Origin: Nitrososphaera sp.
GTDB taxonomy: Archaea > Thermoproteota > Nitrososphaeria > Nitrososphaerales > Nitrososphaeraceae
Assembly (NCBI GenBank): GCA_023250885.1
Contig: JAHEZV010000009.1
Span: 1 to 32,102 of the forward strand
Reading direction: 5' to 3'
DNA: 32,102 nucleotides
Both the position numbers and the translations under genes were made by a program. The first letter of the stretch is position 1, and each line of letters starts with the position of its first letter. Positions 9,640 to 18,563 of this stretch are shown piece by piece. Below the pieces are notes generated by a model. It was not told the origin of the DNA, made no database searches, and saw nothing but the letters and a program-made list of their open reading frames with translations.

Positions 9640-10499
9640 TGTCTGATCTCTGGGTTGCAATACCGGACTCTTCGCTTTCAGACGAGCAGACAAGGCGCGA
9701 CAAGAGCGTCAAGATCGCACAGTTTGCGCGCGCCTGCTCTATCTTCAGGGTAAAGAGGATATACATCTACCACGACTCGCTGTCACAGTTTGAAATGGAC
9801 GACCCGGATTTGCTCAAAACGATCCTGCGATACCTTGACACTCCCCAGTACCTGCGCAAGATCCTGTATCCGAGGATGCATCAGCTGGAATACGCCGGTA
9901 TACTGCACCCGATCAAGGCGCCGCACCACCGGCCCCCGGAAGACATCAAGCATGTCAAGGCCGGCGACGTGCGCACAGGAGTCATCGCGAAGGTCAAGGG
10001 GCAGCTGTTTGTTGAGGTTGGGCTTGGGTCGCTTGTGCCGTTTGTTGGCCAGGGTTTTGAAGGCAAGAAGGTGAATGTCAAGTTCACCTCGCCATACCCA
10101 AGCCTGAAGGCGATTGAGGCTACAGAGGAGGACATTTTCGAGTATTGGGGCTACGAGGTAAAAGAGGTACCGTCGCTTGGCAAGCTGCTTGGAAGCGCGG
10201 AAAAGATCGAAGTCGTCATCACGTCAAGGAAGGGCAGCTACTTCAAGAATGTAGAGGCCAAGTTTGCAGAGCGCGCCAAAAATGCGCAGAACATTCTAGT
10301 TGTATTTGGAGCGCCAAAGCATGGCGTGCACGACATCCTTGCAAAGGAAGGCACAAGCACCAAGCCATACGAATTTGTCGTCAACATGTTTTCGAACCAA
10401 GGCACGGAGACCGTCAGGCTGGAAGAAGCTGTGCTTGGAACTTTGGCAATACTCAACAACTTTTTGCCGCCAAGCGATCGCTCTGCTCACTTCAAATAA
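9639..10499 (+). CDS. SPOUT-type putative RNA methyltransferase (DUF171-like)
   Basis: Located directly before uL3 as in many archaea; LRKILYPRMHQLEYAGILHPIKAPHH pattern; TAATG stop/start overlap with redoxin. Confidence 0.75.
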   Translation: MSDLWVAIPDSSLSDEQTRRDKSVKIAQFARACSIFRVKRIYIYHDSLSQFEMDDPDLLKTILRYLDTPQYLRKILYPRMHQLEYAGILHPIKAPHHRPPEDIKHVKAGDVRTGVIAKVKGQLFVEVGLGSLVPFVGQGFEGKKVNVKFTSPYPSLKAIEATEEDIFEYWGYEVKEVPSLGKLLGSAEKIEVVITSRKGSYFKNVEAKFAERAKNAQNILVVFGAPKHGVHDILAKEGTSTKPYEFVVNMFSNQGTETVRLEEAVLGTLAILNNFLPPSDRSAHFK

Positions 10500-10534
10500 C
10501 TTATTAAAGGGACAGCCAGAGTGATGCGGTATCT

Positions 10535-11533
10535 ATGGGTCATCGCAAGTATAGTGCTCCGAGGAGGGGTAGTGTTGCCTTCAGACCAAGGGCAAGAGCT
10601 AGGAGCCTTGAGGCAAGAGTTAGAACCTGGCCTCAGCTCGCAGCAGAAAAGAGCTCTCTTTCAGGATTTGCAGGTTTCAAAGCTGGCGGTATTCATGTAC
10701 TGACAATTGACGACAGAGAAAAGACACCGAACTTTGGCAAGCAGCTGCTCAACCCGGCAACTGTAATCGCGACACCGCCAGTCAGGGTGATCGGCATCCG
10801 CGGCTACAAGAAGGACCTCTATGGTCAGCATGCAATTTTTGACGTTTATGCCAAGGACCTGCCAAAAGAGCTGCCGCGCAAGTTTGACGCCAAGACCAGC
10901 GATGAAGCCTTTGCAAAGGCGGAAGGCCTGCTTGGCAGCGCAAGCGCCGTCATGGCAATAGTTGCAATTTCTCCAAATTCCGTACACCTCTCTCAAAAGA
11001 CCCCGTTTGTTTTTGAAATGGCAGTTTCTGGCAAGGACGCAAAGTCGCAATATGATTATGCAAAGAGCGTCTTTGGCAGGGAGGTCAAGGCAAGCGACAT
11101 TTTCCAGGTTGGACAGAATGTTGACGTTTTTGGCATCACCCGCGGCAAGGGAATTGAGGGCCCGATCACAAGGTTCGGGGTCAAGAGGAAGCAGCACAAG
11201 TCAAGAAAAAGCGTCCGCGCCGTAGGAACACTGGGTCCTATCTCTCCTGCGGTGGTCATGTACACAGTTCCTAGGCAGGGCCAGAGGGGATTCCACCAGA
11301 GGACAGAATACAACAAGCGCATACTTGGCATGTCAAACACCGAAAAGGACGGGCAGAATTCGATAAACCCGTCAGGAGGCTTCAAGCACTTTGGGCTTAT
11401 CAAGGGCGACTACATCATAGTCAGGGGCTCGGTTCCAGGCGTTCCAAAGCGCCTGATCAAGATGAGGCACCCCATACGCAATGTTCGCAAGAAGGTACTC
11501 GAGCCAAAGGTTCTGGAGGTTGTCGTTCAATAA
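10535..11533 (+). CDS. rpl3: Ribosomal protein uL3
   Basis: MGHRKYSAPRRGSVAFRPRAR...GVKRKQHKSRKSVRAVGTLGPISP. Confidence 0.97.
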   Translation: MGHRKYSAPRRGSVAFRPRARARSLEARVRTWPQLAAEKSSLSGFAGFKAGGIHVLTIDDREKTPNFGKQLLNPATVIATPPVRVIGIRGYKKDLYGQHAIFDVYAKDLPKELPRKFDAKTSDEAFAKAEGLLGSASAVMAIVAISPNSVHLSQKTPFVFEMAVSGKDAKSQYDYAKSVFGREVKASDIFQVGQNVDVFGITRGKGIEGPITRFGVKRKQHKSRKSVRAVGTLGPISPAVVMYTVPRQGQRGFHQRTEYNKRILGMSNTEKDGQNSINPSGGFKHFGLIKGDYIIVRGSVPGVPKRLIKMRHPIRNVRKKVLEPKVLEVVVQ

Positions 11534-12345
11534 TGAAGGCCAAAGTCATTGCAACAACCGGCGAGGACGCAGGCGAAATCGAATTGCCTGTCGTATTTGA
11601 CACTCCTTACAGGCCAGAAGTGATCCACAAAGTCTACGTGAACCTGCTGTCACACTCGTACCAGAAGCAGGGTCGCTATCCTGCTGCCGGCGAAATGGTG
11701 AGCGCAGAATCGCGCAACACCGGCCTTGGCATTGCAAGGCTTGCAAGGGCTCGAGGCGAAGGTTTCCCGAGGGCAGGCCAGGCGGCAAGTGTGGCAGGCG
11801 TCAGGCACGGCAGAGTTGCCCACCCGCCAGAGTCCTGGAAGATAATTTACAAGAAAATCAACCACAAGGAAAGGCAGCTGGGGCTTTGCTCTGCAATAGC
11901 GGCGACTGCCAGAAAGGAGCTGGTAGAGCAGCGCGGCCACAAGATAGGCGACAAGGTGAAACTTCCGATAATTGTTTCAAACGACATTGAACCAATCACC
12001 AAGACCAAAGACCTGAAAAAGGCGCTGCTGGACCTCGGCCTTGGAGATGACATTGCACGCGCAGGAGTGACGCGGAAAGCGCAGTCTGGCACCGCAAGGC
12101 GCAGGGGCAGACCTGCGAGATCGGGCACGAGCGCTCTCATCGTGGTCGGCAACGACTCAAAACTGATCGCACTTTCACAGTCCATATCAGGAATTGACGT
12201 AAAGCGCGCCAAGGACGTGAGCGTTATTGACCTGGCGCCGGGCTCAAAGCCAATAAGGTTGACGATATTCTCGCAAAACGCGATTAACCAGCTGAAGAGT
12301 TTGCAGGCACCGATGCACAAAGTAATGGAGCTGATCAACAAATGA
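11533..12345 (+). CDS. rpl4: Ribosomal protein uL4
   Basis: uL4 pattern (GRARGEGFPRAGQAASVAGVRHGRVAHPP); follows uL3. Confidence 0.95.
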   Translation: MKAKVIATTGEDAGEIELPVVFDTPYRPEVIHKVYVNLLSHSYQKQGRYPAAGEMVSAESRNTGLGIARLARARGEGFPRAGQAASVAGVRHGRVAHPPESWKIIYKKINHKERQLGLCSAIAATARKELVEQRGHKIGDKVKLPIIVSNDIEPITKTKDLKKALLDLGLGDDIARAGVTRKAQSGTARRRGRPARSGTSALIVVGNDSKLIALSQSISGIDVKRAKDVSVIDLAPGSKPIRLTIFSQNAINQLKSLQAPMHKVMELINK

Positions 12346-12707
12346 GCGAAGACACAACAACAAAGGCAACTGCAGCGGCAGAGCCCAAGAAGGAAGCGCC
12401 AAAGAAAGAGGAGAATGCAACAGCGGCACCGACGAGCGGCATGACCGCCGATGAAGCGACGGCTCTGATAATTGCGCCCTATGTCACTGAAAAGACGTTC
12501 AACCAGATAGAAAAGGAAAACAAGCTGGCGTTCATTGTGGCGGAAAGAGCAAGCAAGAAGGAGATAATGGAGGCCATCCAGATCCTTTACGAAGCTGAAG
12601 CAACAGAGGTCAACACCGCCCGAACAATACGGGGCAAAAAGGCGTTTGTAAGGTTCAAGGCGCCTGAAGGGGCAAGGGAGCTAGCAACAAAGCTGGGACT
12701 GGTGTAG
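12342..12707 (+). CDS. rpl23: Ribosomal protein uL23 with charged/Ala-rich N-terminal extension
   Basis: APYVTEKTFNQIEKENKLAFIVAERASKKEI core; ATGA overlap with uL4. Confidence 0.95.
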   Translation: MSEDTTTKATAAAEPKKEAPKKEENATAAPTSGMTADEATALIIAPYVTEKTFNQIEKENKLAFIVAERASKKEIMEAIQILYEAEATEVNTARTIRGKKAFVRFKAPEGARELATKLGLV

Positions 12708-12767
12708 TAGCGTGATTTTCTCGTTAGATTTAAAAGTGGTCTGCCGAACAAGGAGTGAGTGATCTAG

Positions 12768-13175
12768 TTGGTACGTGAATTCAAGTTCAGAGGTTACACT
12801 CCTGAACAGCTGCAGTCGCTGTCAATAGAGAACCTGCTGCCACTTCTCAATTCAAGGCAGCGCAGGTCGCTTGACAAGCGCGTCAGCACTTACATGAATG
12901 ACGACAAGAGGAAACTGCGCGAAAAGGTCAAGCTCGCCAGAGAGGGCAAGCTCAAGGGCAACTTGAGAACGCACACTCGCGACATGATAATTCTTCCCGA
13001 CATGGTCGGCCTTACTATTCACGTTCATAACGGCAAAGAATTTGCACAGGTTAATATCAAGCCGGAAATGATTGGACATTACCTTGGAGAATATGCAATA
13101 ACCAACAAGCGCGTGCAGCATGGAGCGCCAGGTGTCGGAGCCTCTAGGTCGAGCCTGTACGTCCCATTGAAGTGA
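12768..13175 (+). CDS. rps19: Ribosomal protein uS19
   Basis: FKFRGYTPEQLQSLS...RTHTRDMIILPDMVGLTIHVHNGKEF; TTG start with upstream AGGAGTGAG. Confidence 0.95.
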   Translation: MVREFKFRGYTPEQLQSLSIENLLPLLNSRQRRSLDKRVSTYMNDDKRKLREKVKLAREGKLKGNLRTHTRDMIILPDMVGLTIHVHNGKEFAQVNIKPEMIGHYLGEYAITNKRVQHGAPGVGASRSSLYVPLK

Positions 13176-13657
13176 TTGATATGCCACAATTTGGTTACGC
13201 TTTTCAAAATTACGTCAAAACAAAGCACGTGCGCGCATCAATAAGGGAGAAGGACATATCGCACAAGCACTCGCGCGAAATCGCCGTCGCCATCAAGGGC
13301 ATGTCGATTGAAAAGGCGCGCGAATTCCTCGAAAATGTCATCGCCCGCAAGGAAGCCGTCCCATATAGGCGCTATAACATGGAAGTGGCGCACAGGTCAA
13401 ACATCCGCGACGGATTTTTTGCCGGCAGGTTCCCTGAAAAGGCGGCCGGCGAATTTCTGAAACTTTTGGACAACCTTGAATCAAATGCAGAATACAAGGG
13501 CATGGACCTTGACCGCTTGCGCATCGTGAGCGCCGCGGTGCACAAAGGCACCAAGCTCCAGCGGTTTCAGCCGCGTGCAATGGGAAGATCCAGCCCAAAA
13601 TATGATATTCTGGTTCACGTTGAACTTGTGGCACAGGAGACAAGAGGCGAAGAATAA
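13172..13657 (+). CDS. rpl22: Ribosomal protein uL22
   Basis: KHSREIAVAIKGMSIEKAREFLENVI; likely start is ATG at 13181 (MPQFGYAF). Confidence 0.95.
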   Translation: MIDMPQFGYAFQNYVKTKHVRASIREKDISHKHSREIAVAIKGMSIEKAREFLENVIARKEAVPYRRYNMEVAHRSNIRDGFFAGRFPEKAAGEFLKLLDNLESNAEYKGMDLDRLRIVSAAVHKGTKLQRFQPRAMGRSSPKYDILVHVELVAQETRGEE

Positions 13658-14364
13658 CGAGCGCAGTCAAGAACGTAATCAAGAACAACTTCCGCAACAT
13701 GGAGCTTAACGAGTTCCTAGCCGCAGCTCTCAAGGACGCCGGGTATGGCGGAGTTGAAGTGCAAAAGACTCCAGTTGGCGCAAGGATTACAGTCTATGTC
13801 ACAAGGCCTGGTCTTGTCATTGGCAGGAAGGGTACCGGTATCAAGGACCTTATGGCAAAGCTCGAACAAAAGTTCGGCCTCCAGAACCCACAGATTTCAG
13901 TGCTTGAAGTTACCAACCCCGAACTGAACCCGCACATCATGTGCAACAGGATTGCGCAGCTTATCGAGCGCGGGACCGCGTTCAGGCGAGCAGCAATGTG
14001 GTCCCTCAACACGATAATGAACGCTGGCGCACTTGGCGTTGAAGTCGTGATTTCGGGTAAGCTACGAACGGAACGCGCTCACTTTGAAAAACATACCATA
14101 GGCGTCGTGCCAAAGAGCGGCTACATTGCCGGCCAGATAGTGACGACAGGCGTCTCTTACGTTTTGACAAAGATGGGCCTAATGGGCATACAGCTTAGGA
14201 TTGCATCCAGGGCTGCCCTGCCGCAGGAATTCGAATTAAAGAACGGATCGGCTGGCGCGCAGGCCGCGGCCGCATCACCGGCAGCTTCTCCAGATGAAGG
14301 ATCAGCTGGTGCGGCAAAAGCAGTTCAACAACCACAAGGAGGCAAACAAGATGGCCAGGCTTAA
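13657..14364 (+). CDS. rps3: Ribosomal protein uS3, proposed non-canonical ACG (or ATA at 13654) start
   Basis: uS3 KH domain (GLVIGRKGTGIKDL). In-frame upstream codons ACG AGC GCA GTC AAG AAC GTA ATC AAG AAC AAC TTC CGC AAC encode the expected uS3 N-terminus; first canonical start is ATG at 13699. Confidence 0.8.
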   Translation, partial: TSAVKNVIKNNFRNMELNEFLAAALKDAGYGGVEVQKTPVGARITVYVTRPGLVIGRKGTGIKDLMAKLEQKFGLQNPQISVLEVTNPELNPHIMCNRIAQLIERGTAFRRAAMWSLNTIMNAGALGVEVVISGKLRTERAHFEKHTIGVVPKSGYIAGQIVTTGVSYVLTKMGLMGIQLRIASRAALPQEFELKNGSAGAQAAAASPAASPDEGSAGAAKAVQQPQGGKQDGQA

Positions 14365-14557
14365 GCTCAAGACTCTGCGCGAAATGAACGACAAGGACTT
14401 TGCAGACAAGCTCGCTGAGCTGAAAGCGGATCTTGCCAAGCTGAAACTGGAAAAGTCAAAGGGCACACTTAAGAAGCAGACAGGCAACATCAAATGGCTT
14501 CGGCGCGATATTGCACGCATGATGACTCTTCTTAACGAAAGGAAGGCTAAAAAATGA
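14351..14557 (+). CDS. rpl29: Ribosomal protein uL29
   Basis: MARLKLKTLREMNDKDFADKLAELKADLAKLKLEK; start moved from track ORF 14294 to ATG 14351. Confidence 0.9.
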   Translation: MARLKLKTLREMNDKDFADKLAELKADLAKLKLEKSKGTLKKQTGNIKWLRRDIARMMTLLNERKAKK

Positions 14558-14826
14558 CGAGCCCTGAAAACGTGCTTGTACACGAGATCATCGGCCTTGG
14601 TGCAAGGATAGTCGAGTCGACAGACCCTACACTTGAGGGCGTCACCGGAACAGTGATCTTTGAAACTAAAAACATGATATCCATACGGACAGATTCTTCA
14701 GTAAAACAAGTCGCGAAAAATGCAGCGAAAAAAATTGAGCTCACAACGCACTCTGGCGTTTGCTTTATAAGTGGTCCTTCAATGATAGGAAGACCTGAGG
14801 ATCGTATATCGCGATTAAATAATTAG
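14554..14826 (+). CDS. rnp1: Ribonuclease P protein component 1 (Rpp29)
   Basis: NVLVHEIIGLGARIVESTDPTLEGVTGTVIFETKNMISIRT; canonical archaeal position between uL29 and uS17. Confidence 0.9.
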   Translation: MTSPENVLVHEIIGLGARIVESTDPTLEGVTGTVIFETKNMISIRTDSSVKQVAKNAAKKIELTTHSGVCFISGPSMIGRPEDRISRLNN

Positions 14827-14835
14827 TGATGATTT

Positions 14836-15177
14836 ATGGTTAGAAATATTGGTGTTTCCGTTGTCTCCCCGCGCAAAACATGCGAGGACGATCTCTGCCC
14901 GTTCCACGGCATCCTGTCGGTAAGGGGCAAGCTGCTGACCGGCATCGTGTCAAGCGCCAAGGCGCCCAAGATGGTGGTCGTGTCAAGAGAATACCCGCGT
15001 CCTACGCCAAAGTTCAAGAGGTTCCAGAGGAGCAGGTCAAAGGTGCACGCATACCTCCCATCCTGCGTCGACGTAAAGGAAGGGGATGAAGTCAGAATAG
15101 CCGAATGCAGGCCGCTTTCAAAGACAGTTTCATTCGTAGTAATTGAGGTGAACAACAAGGATGGCAGCGGGAACTAA
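14836..15177 (+). CDS. rps17: Ribosomal protein uS17
   Basis: DDLCPFHGILSVRGKLLTGIVSSAKAPKMVVVSREY. Confidence 0.95.
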   Translation: MVRNIGVSVVSPRKTCEDDLCPFHGILSVRGKLLTGIVSSAKAPKMVVVSREYPRPTPKFKRFQRSRSKVHAYLPSCVDVKEGDEVRIAECRPLSKTVSFVVIEVNNKDGSGN

Positions 15178-15601
15178 GTCAAGGGCAGTTTCGGCAAAGG
15201 GCGTCGAAGAGTTCCGTCCGTACATTACAAGAGTTCTTCCAGTCACTGCAGAGCTTGTATGTGCTGACAACACCGGCGCCAAGGTCTTGCGCATTGCTAT
15301 GGTCAATAGATACAAGGGCAGGCATTCCAGGCAGCCGTCAGCAGCAGTTGGAGATTTTGTTACGGTCACGGTTAAGAAGGGGCCTGCAGAGCTACGCAAG
15401 CAGGTTTTCGGCGCGGTAATCGTCAGGCAGAAATACCCGATAAGGAGGCTCAACGGCGTTCGCGTTGCCTTTGAGGATAATGCCGCAGTCCTTGTGACTC
15501 CTGAAGGCGAGATCAAGGGCACAGACATCAAGGGGCCGGTGGCTGCAGAAGCTGCCGAAAAGTGGCCAAGGATAGCCAACTTGGCGGGAATGATAGTATA
15601 G
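15161..15601 (+). CDS. rpl14: Ribosomal protein uL14
   Basis: TAELVCADNTGAKVLRIAMVNRYKGRHSRQPSAAVGDFVTVTVKKG. Confidence 0.96.
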   Translation: MAAGTKSRAVSAKGVEEFRPYITRVLPVTAELVCADNTGAKVLRIAMVNRYKGRHSRQPSAAVGDFVTVTVKKGPAELRKQVFGAVIVRQKYPIRRLNGVRVAFEDNAAVLVTPEGEIKGTDIKGPVAAEAAEKWPRIANLAGMIV

Positions 15602-16054
15602 GTGGAAATTATGGCAGACATTAATCCAAAACTCATTCACGTTTCAAAGCACCAGCGCGACAAGATGCTTGGCGCTTCACTCGCAGACGAGCTGCGCGAG
15701 CAACACAAAAAGAAAACCTTGCGCGTAGTAAAAGGTGATTCGATCATGGTCGTGCGCGGCGAATACAAGGGGCGCGGAGGCAAAGTCGAAGATGTGGACA
15801 CAGAACGCGGCACGCTCCATATTGAAGGCATGCAGAGGGAAAAGATCAGGGGAGGGCAGGTCAAGGTCCCGATTCATGCTTCAAACGTCAAGATAACCAG
15901 TCTGAACCTTGAAGACAAGTACAGGTCAAACAGGCTGCAAGGCGGCGGCAAACCACAGGCAGCGGAAAAGAAAGAGGAAAAAGAGGAGAAAAAGGAAATA
16001 GCTACCAAGAAAACAGCAAAGGAAGAGAAAAAGAAAGAGGAAGTTAGCGAATAA
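15602..16054 (+). CDS. rpl24: Ribosomal protein uL24 with Lys/Glu-rich C-terminal tail
   Basis: LRVVKGDSIMVVRGEYKGRGGKVEDVDTERGTLHIEG KOW motif; start GTG 15602 or ATG 15611. Confidence 0.95.
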   Translation: MEIMADINPKLIHVSKHQRDKMLGASLADELREQHKKKTLRVVKGDSIMVVRGEYKGRGGKVEDVDTERGTLHIEGMQREKIRGGQVKVPIHASNVKITSLNLEDKYRSNRLQGGGKPQAAEKKEEKEEKKEIATKKTAKEEKKKEEVSE

Positions 16055-16767
16055 TGGGAAAGAAAGGCGGCGACACTAGAGTAAAGAGGCAGATGGCCCC
16101 GACCTTCTGGGCTATCAAGAGAAAGGAGAGCCAGTTTGTCCTGAGAGTCAAGCCTGGGCCCCATCCAAAGCACAGGTCGTACCCGCTTGGAATGGTGCTC
16201 CGCGACGTGCTCAAGGTGACAAGCACGATGCATGAAGCTGAAAGAGTTTTGAATGCAGGCAAGGTGAAAGTCGATGGCGTAGTAAGGCGCGACTCGAACC
16301 TTGCAGTAGGGCTTATGGACGTGGTAGAGCTTGCAACAGGCCAGGCGCATCGCATGGTCCCAAAGAACTCGGCGCTCTTGGATTCAGTTGCAATTGAAGA
16401 CTCTGAAAAGGGATTGAAACTGGTTAGGGTCACAAGCAAGACGACCATCAAGGGCAAAAAGATTCAGTACGGATTTCACGATGGCAAGACGCTGATAAGC
16501 GACCAGAAGCTTAAGGTTGGCGACACGTGCGTCATCAACCTGCCAAAGGTACAGGTCAAGAGCCACATTGCCTTTGAGAAGGGTTCTACCGCGCTCATTA
16601 TCACTGGCGAAAATGCGGGCACGGTAGGCAAGATAGAGGACATTCACGATGGCATATTCTCGCTTCCAAAGAGGGCGCTTGTGTCATTTGACGGCAAGTC
16701 GGTAGAACTTCCAGTTGAAATGGTTATGGTTGTCGGAAAGGACAAGCCCGTGATAAAGGTGAATTAG
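16054..16767 (+). CDS. rps4e: Ribosomal protein eS4
   Basis: MGKKGGDTRVKRQMAPTFWAIKRKESQFVLRVKPGPHPKHRSYPLGMVLRDVL. Confidence 0.96.
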   Translation: MGKKGGDTRVKRQMAPTFWAIKRKESQFVLRVKPGPHPKHRSYPLGMVLRDVLKVTSTMHEAERVLNAGKVKVDGVVRRDSNLAVGLMDVVELATGQAHRMVPKNSALLDSVAIEDSEKGLKLVRVTSKTTIKGKKIQYGFHDGKTLISDQKLKVGDTCVINLPKVQVKSHIAFEKGSTALIITGENAGTVGKIEDIHDGIFSLPKRALVSFDGKSVELPVEMVMVVGKDKPVIKVN

Positions 16768-16768
16768 A

Positions 16769-17290
16769 TTGAGCCGGCAACAAATACATGGCATGAAAAA
16801 AATAAACGTCGACAAAGTAGTGATAAACATTGGAGTCGGCAAGTCAGGCGAGCCGATTGAAAAGGCAAAGAAGGCGCTGCTCGAATTGACAGGCCAGCAG
16901 CCAGCAGTCCGCGGCGCCAAAAAGACCGTCAGGGACTTTGGCATACACAAGGGCGAGCCGATAGGCGCAGTCGTGACGCTGAGGAGGGACGCTGCAATCG
17001 AATTCCTAAAGCGCGTCGTTGCAGCAAAAAAGAACGTGCTCAAGGCTTCCTCGTTTGACAATTACGGCAACATTTCACTTGGAATACATGAACACATCGA
17101 CATCCCCGGGACAAAGTACAACCCCGAGATCGGGATCTTTGGCATGGACGTCAACGTCGTGCTCAGCAGGCCGGGATACAGGATCGCAAGGAAGAGCAGG
17201 AAAAGCGCAAAAATAGGTAAGACCCACAGGATAAATAAGGATGACGCTATCGAGTTCTTCAAGCAGGATTATGGAGTAAAGGTGGAATAG
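16769..17290 (+). CDS. rpl5: Ribosomal protein uL5
   Basis: INVDKVVINIGVGKSGEPIEKAKKALLELTGQQP; TTG start. Confidence 0.95.
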   Translation: MSRQQIHGMKKINVDKVVINIGVGKSGEPIEKAKKALLELTGQQPAVRGAKKTVRDFGIHKGEPIGAVVTLRRDAAIEFLKRVVAAKKNVLKASSFDNYGNISLGIHEHIDIPGTKYNPEIGIFGMDVNVVLSRPGYRIARKSRKSAKIGKTHRINKDDAIEFFKQDYGVKVE

Positions 17291-17470
17291 GTGCCAAAGC
17301 CAAGAGAATACGAAGTGACTGGAAGAAAGAAACTTGCACACGGCAGGGGCACAAGATGGTGCAAACGGTGCGGTTCATATAACGGCCTTATCCGCAGTTA
17401 CAACTTGATGCTTTGCAGGCAGTGCTTCAGGGAAGTCGCCAACAGCATAGGATTTGCGAAATACGAGTAG
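17291..17470 (+). CDS. rps14: Ribosomal protein uS14 (zinc-binding)
   Basis: Absent from the ORF track. GTG-start 59-aa ORF: MPKPREYEVTGRKKLAHGRGTRWCKRCGSYNGLIRSYNLMLCRQCFREVANSIGFAKYE, with CxxC...CxxC. Confidence 0.95.
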   Translation: MPKPREYEVTGRKKLAHGRGTRWCKRCGSYNGLIRSYNLMLCRQCFREVANSIGFAKYE

Positions 17471-17480
17471 GTGGAATGGA

Positions 17481-17873
17481 GTGCCAGCACTAAACGTCCT
17501 GTCAAACCTCTTTACTACCATTTACAACAACGAGTCTAGGAGAAAGAGGGAATGCGTCATAGCCCCCGCAAGCAAGTTCGCAAGCGAAGTGCTGCACGTG
17601 ATGCAAAAGCACCGCTACATCGGCGAATTCGAGCAGGTGGATGACGGCAGGGCAGGTAAGTTCCGGGTTCAGCTACTGGCCAAGATAAACAAGTGCGGCA
17701 TTATCACGCCGCGCTTTTCGGTCAAAAAGGGCGCTTACTTTGGCTGGGAGAGGCAGTTCCTGCCGGCATACAGCATGGGCATGCTGCTCGTTTCAACCAG
17801 CAAGGGAATAATGTCCCACCACGAAGCGGTATCAGAAGGAATGGGAGGAGTTTTGGTTGGCTACGTCTACTGA
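17481..17873 (+). CDS. rps8: Ribosomal protein uS8
   Basis: MPALNVLSNLFTTIYNNESRRKRECVIAPASKFASEVL; GTG start at 17481 rather than track start 17454. Confidence 0.95.
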   Translation: MPALNVLSNLFTTIYNNESRRKRECVIAPASKFASEVLHVMQKHRYIGEFEQVDDGRAGKFRVQLLAKINKCGIITPRFSVKKGAYFGWERQFLPAYSMGMLLVSTSKGIMSHHEAVSEGMGGVLVGYVY

Positions 17874-17883
17874 TCAGGTGATA

Positions 17884-18414
17884 ATGGCAGAGGTAGAAGC
17901 GCCGGCCAGCGTCAAGGTCGCAAAGGAAGGCAATACCCTTTCGGTAAAGGGCAAGCTTGGCACGGTAAAGAAGGACTTTACGAAACTTCCTGCCACTATA
18001 GCAGTTGAAGGCAACAAGATAACGATCAAGCCCTACGGGTCGCGCAAGCGCGACCTTGCAGTGACTCACACGGCGCGCAGCATAATCGAGAGCATGGTAA
18101 AAGGCGTCGAAAAGGGCTACACGTACAAGCTAAAGATCATATTTGCACACTTTCCAATGTCTGTCAAGGTAAAGGGAATGGAAGTCAACGTTGAGAACTT
18201 TTTTGGCGAAAGGTCGCCGAGGGTTTCTAGGATAATCGGCGATGCCACCAAGGTCAACGTAGTTGGAGAAGACGTTGTGGTCGAGGGCCCGAGCCTTGAG
18301 GACGTTTCGCAGACTGCCGCCAACATTGAATTGTCGACCAGGATAAAGGACAAGGATCAGCGCGTGTTTCTGGACGGGCTATATGTCTACTCTCGCGAAG
18401 AGGGCATACAGTAA
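17884..18414 (+). CDS. rpl6: Ribosomal protein uL6
   Basis: VKVAKEGNTLSVKGKLGTVKKDF...YTYKLKIIFAHFPMSVKVKG; ATG at 17884. Confidence 0.95.
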   Translation: MAEVEAPASVKVAKEGNTLSVKGKLGTVKKDFTKLPATIAVEGNKITIKPYGSRKRDLAVTHTARSIIESMVKGVEKGYTYKLKIIFAHFPMSVKVKGMEVNVENFFGERSPRVSRIIGDATKVNVVGEDVVVEGPSLEDVSQTAANIELSTRIKDKDQRVFLDGLYVYSREEGIQ

Positions 18415-18456
18415 GCCCAAAGATTTATTTTGTGCTCGGATTTGCTGTAATAATGC

Positions 18457-18563
18457 GCCGCTGTAGCTCAGCATGGTAGAGCAAATTCGTAGCGCAACAT
18501 TGTGCTTTGAAGCTCAACTGGCTGTTAACCAGTGGGTCACCAGTTCGAGTCTGGTCAGCGGCG
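18457..18563 (+). tRNA. tRNA-Asn(GTT) with a 33-nt noncanonical intron (about 18485-18517)
   Basis: Acceptor GCCGCTG/CAGCGGC, D-arm GCTC-AGCATGGTA-GAGC, anticodon arm ACTGG-CTGTTAA-CCAGT after intron removal, T-arm ACCAG-TTCGAGT-CTGGT, discriminator G. Confidence 0.9.
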
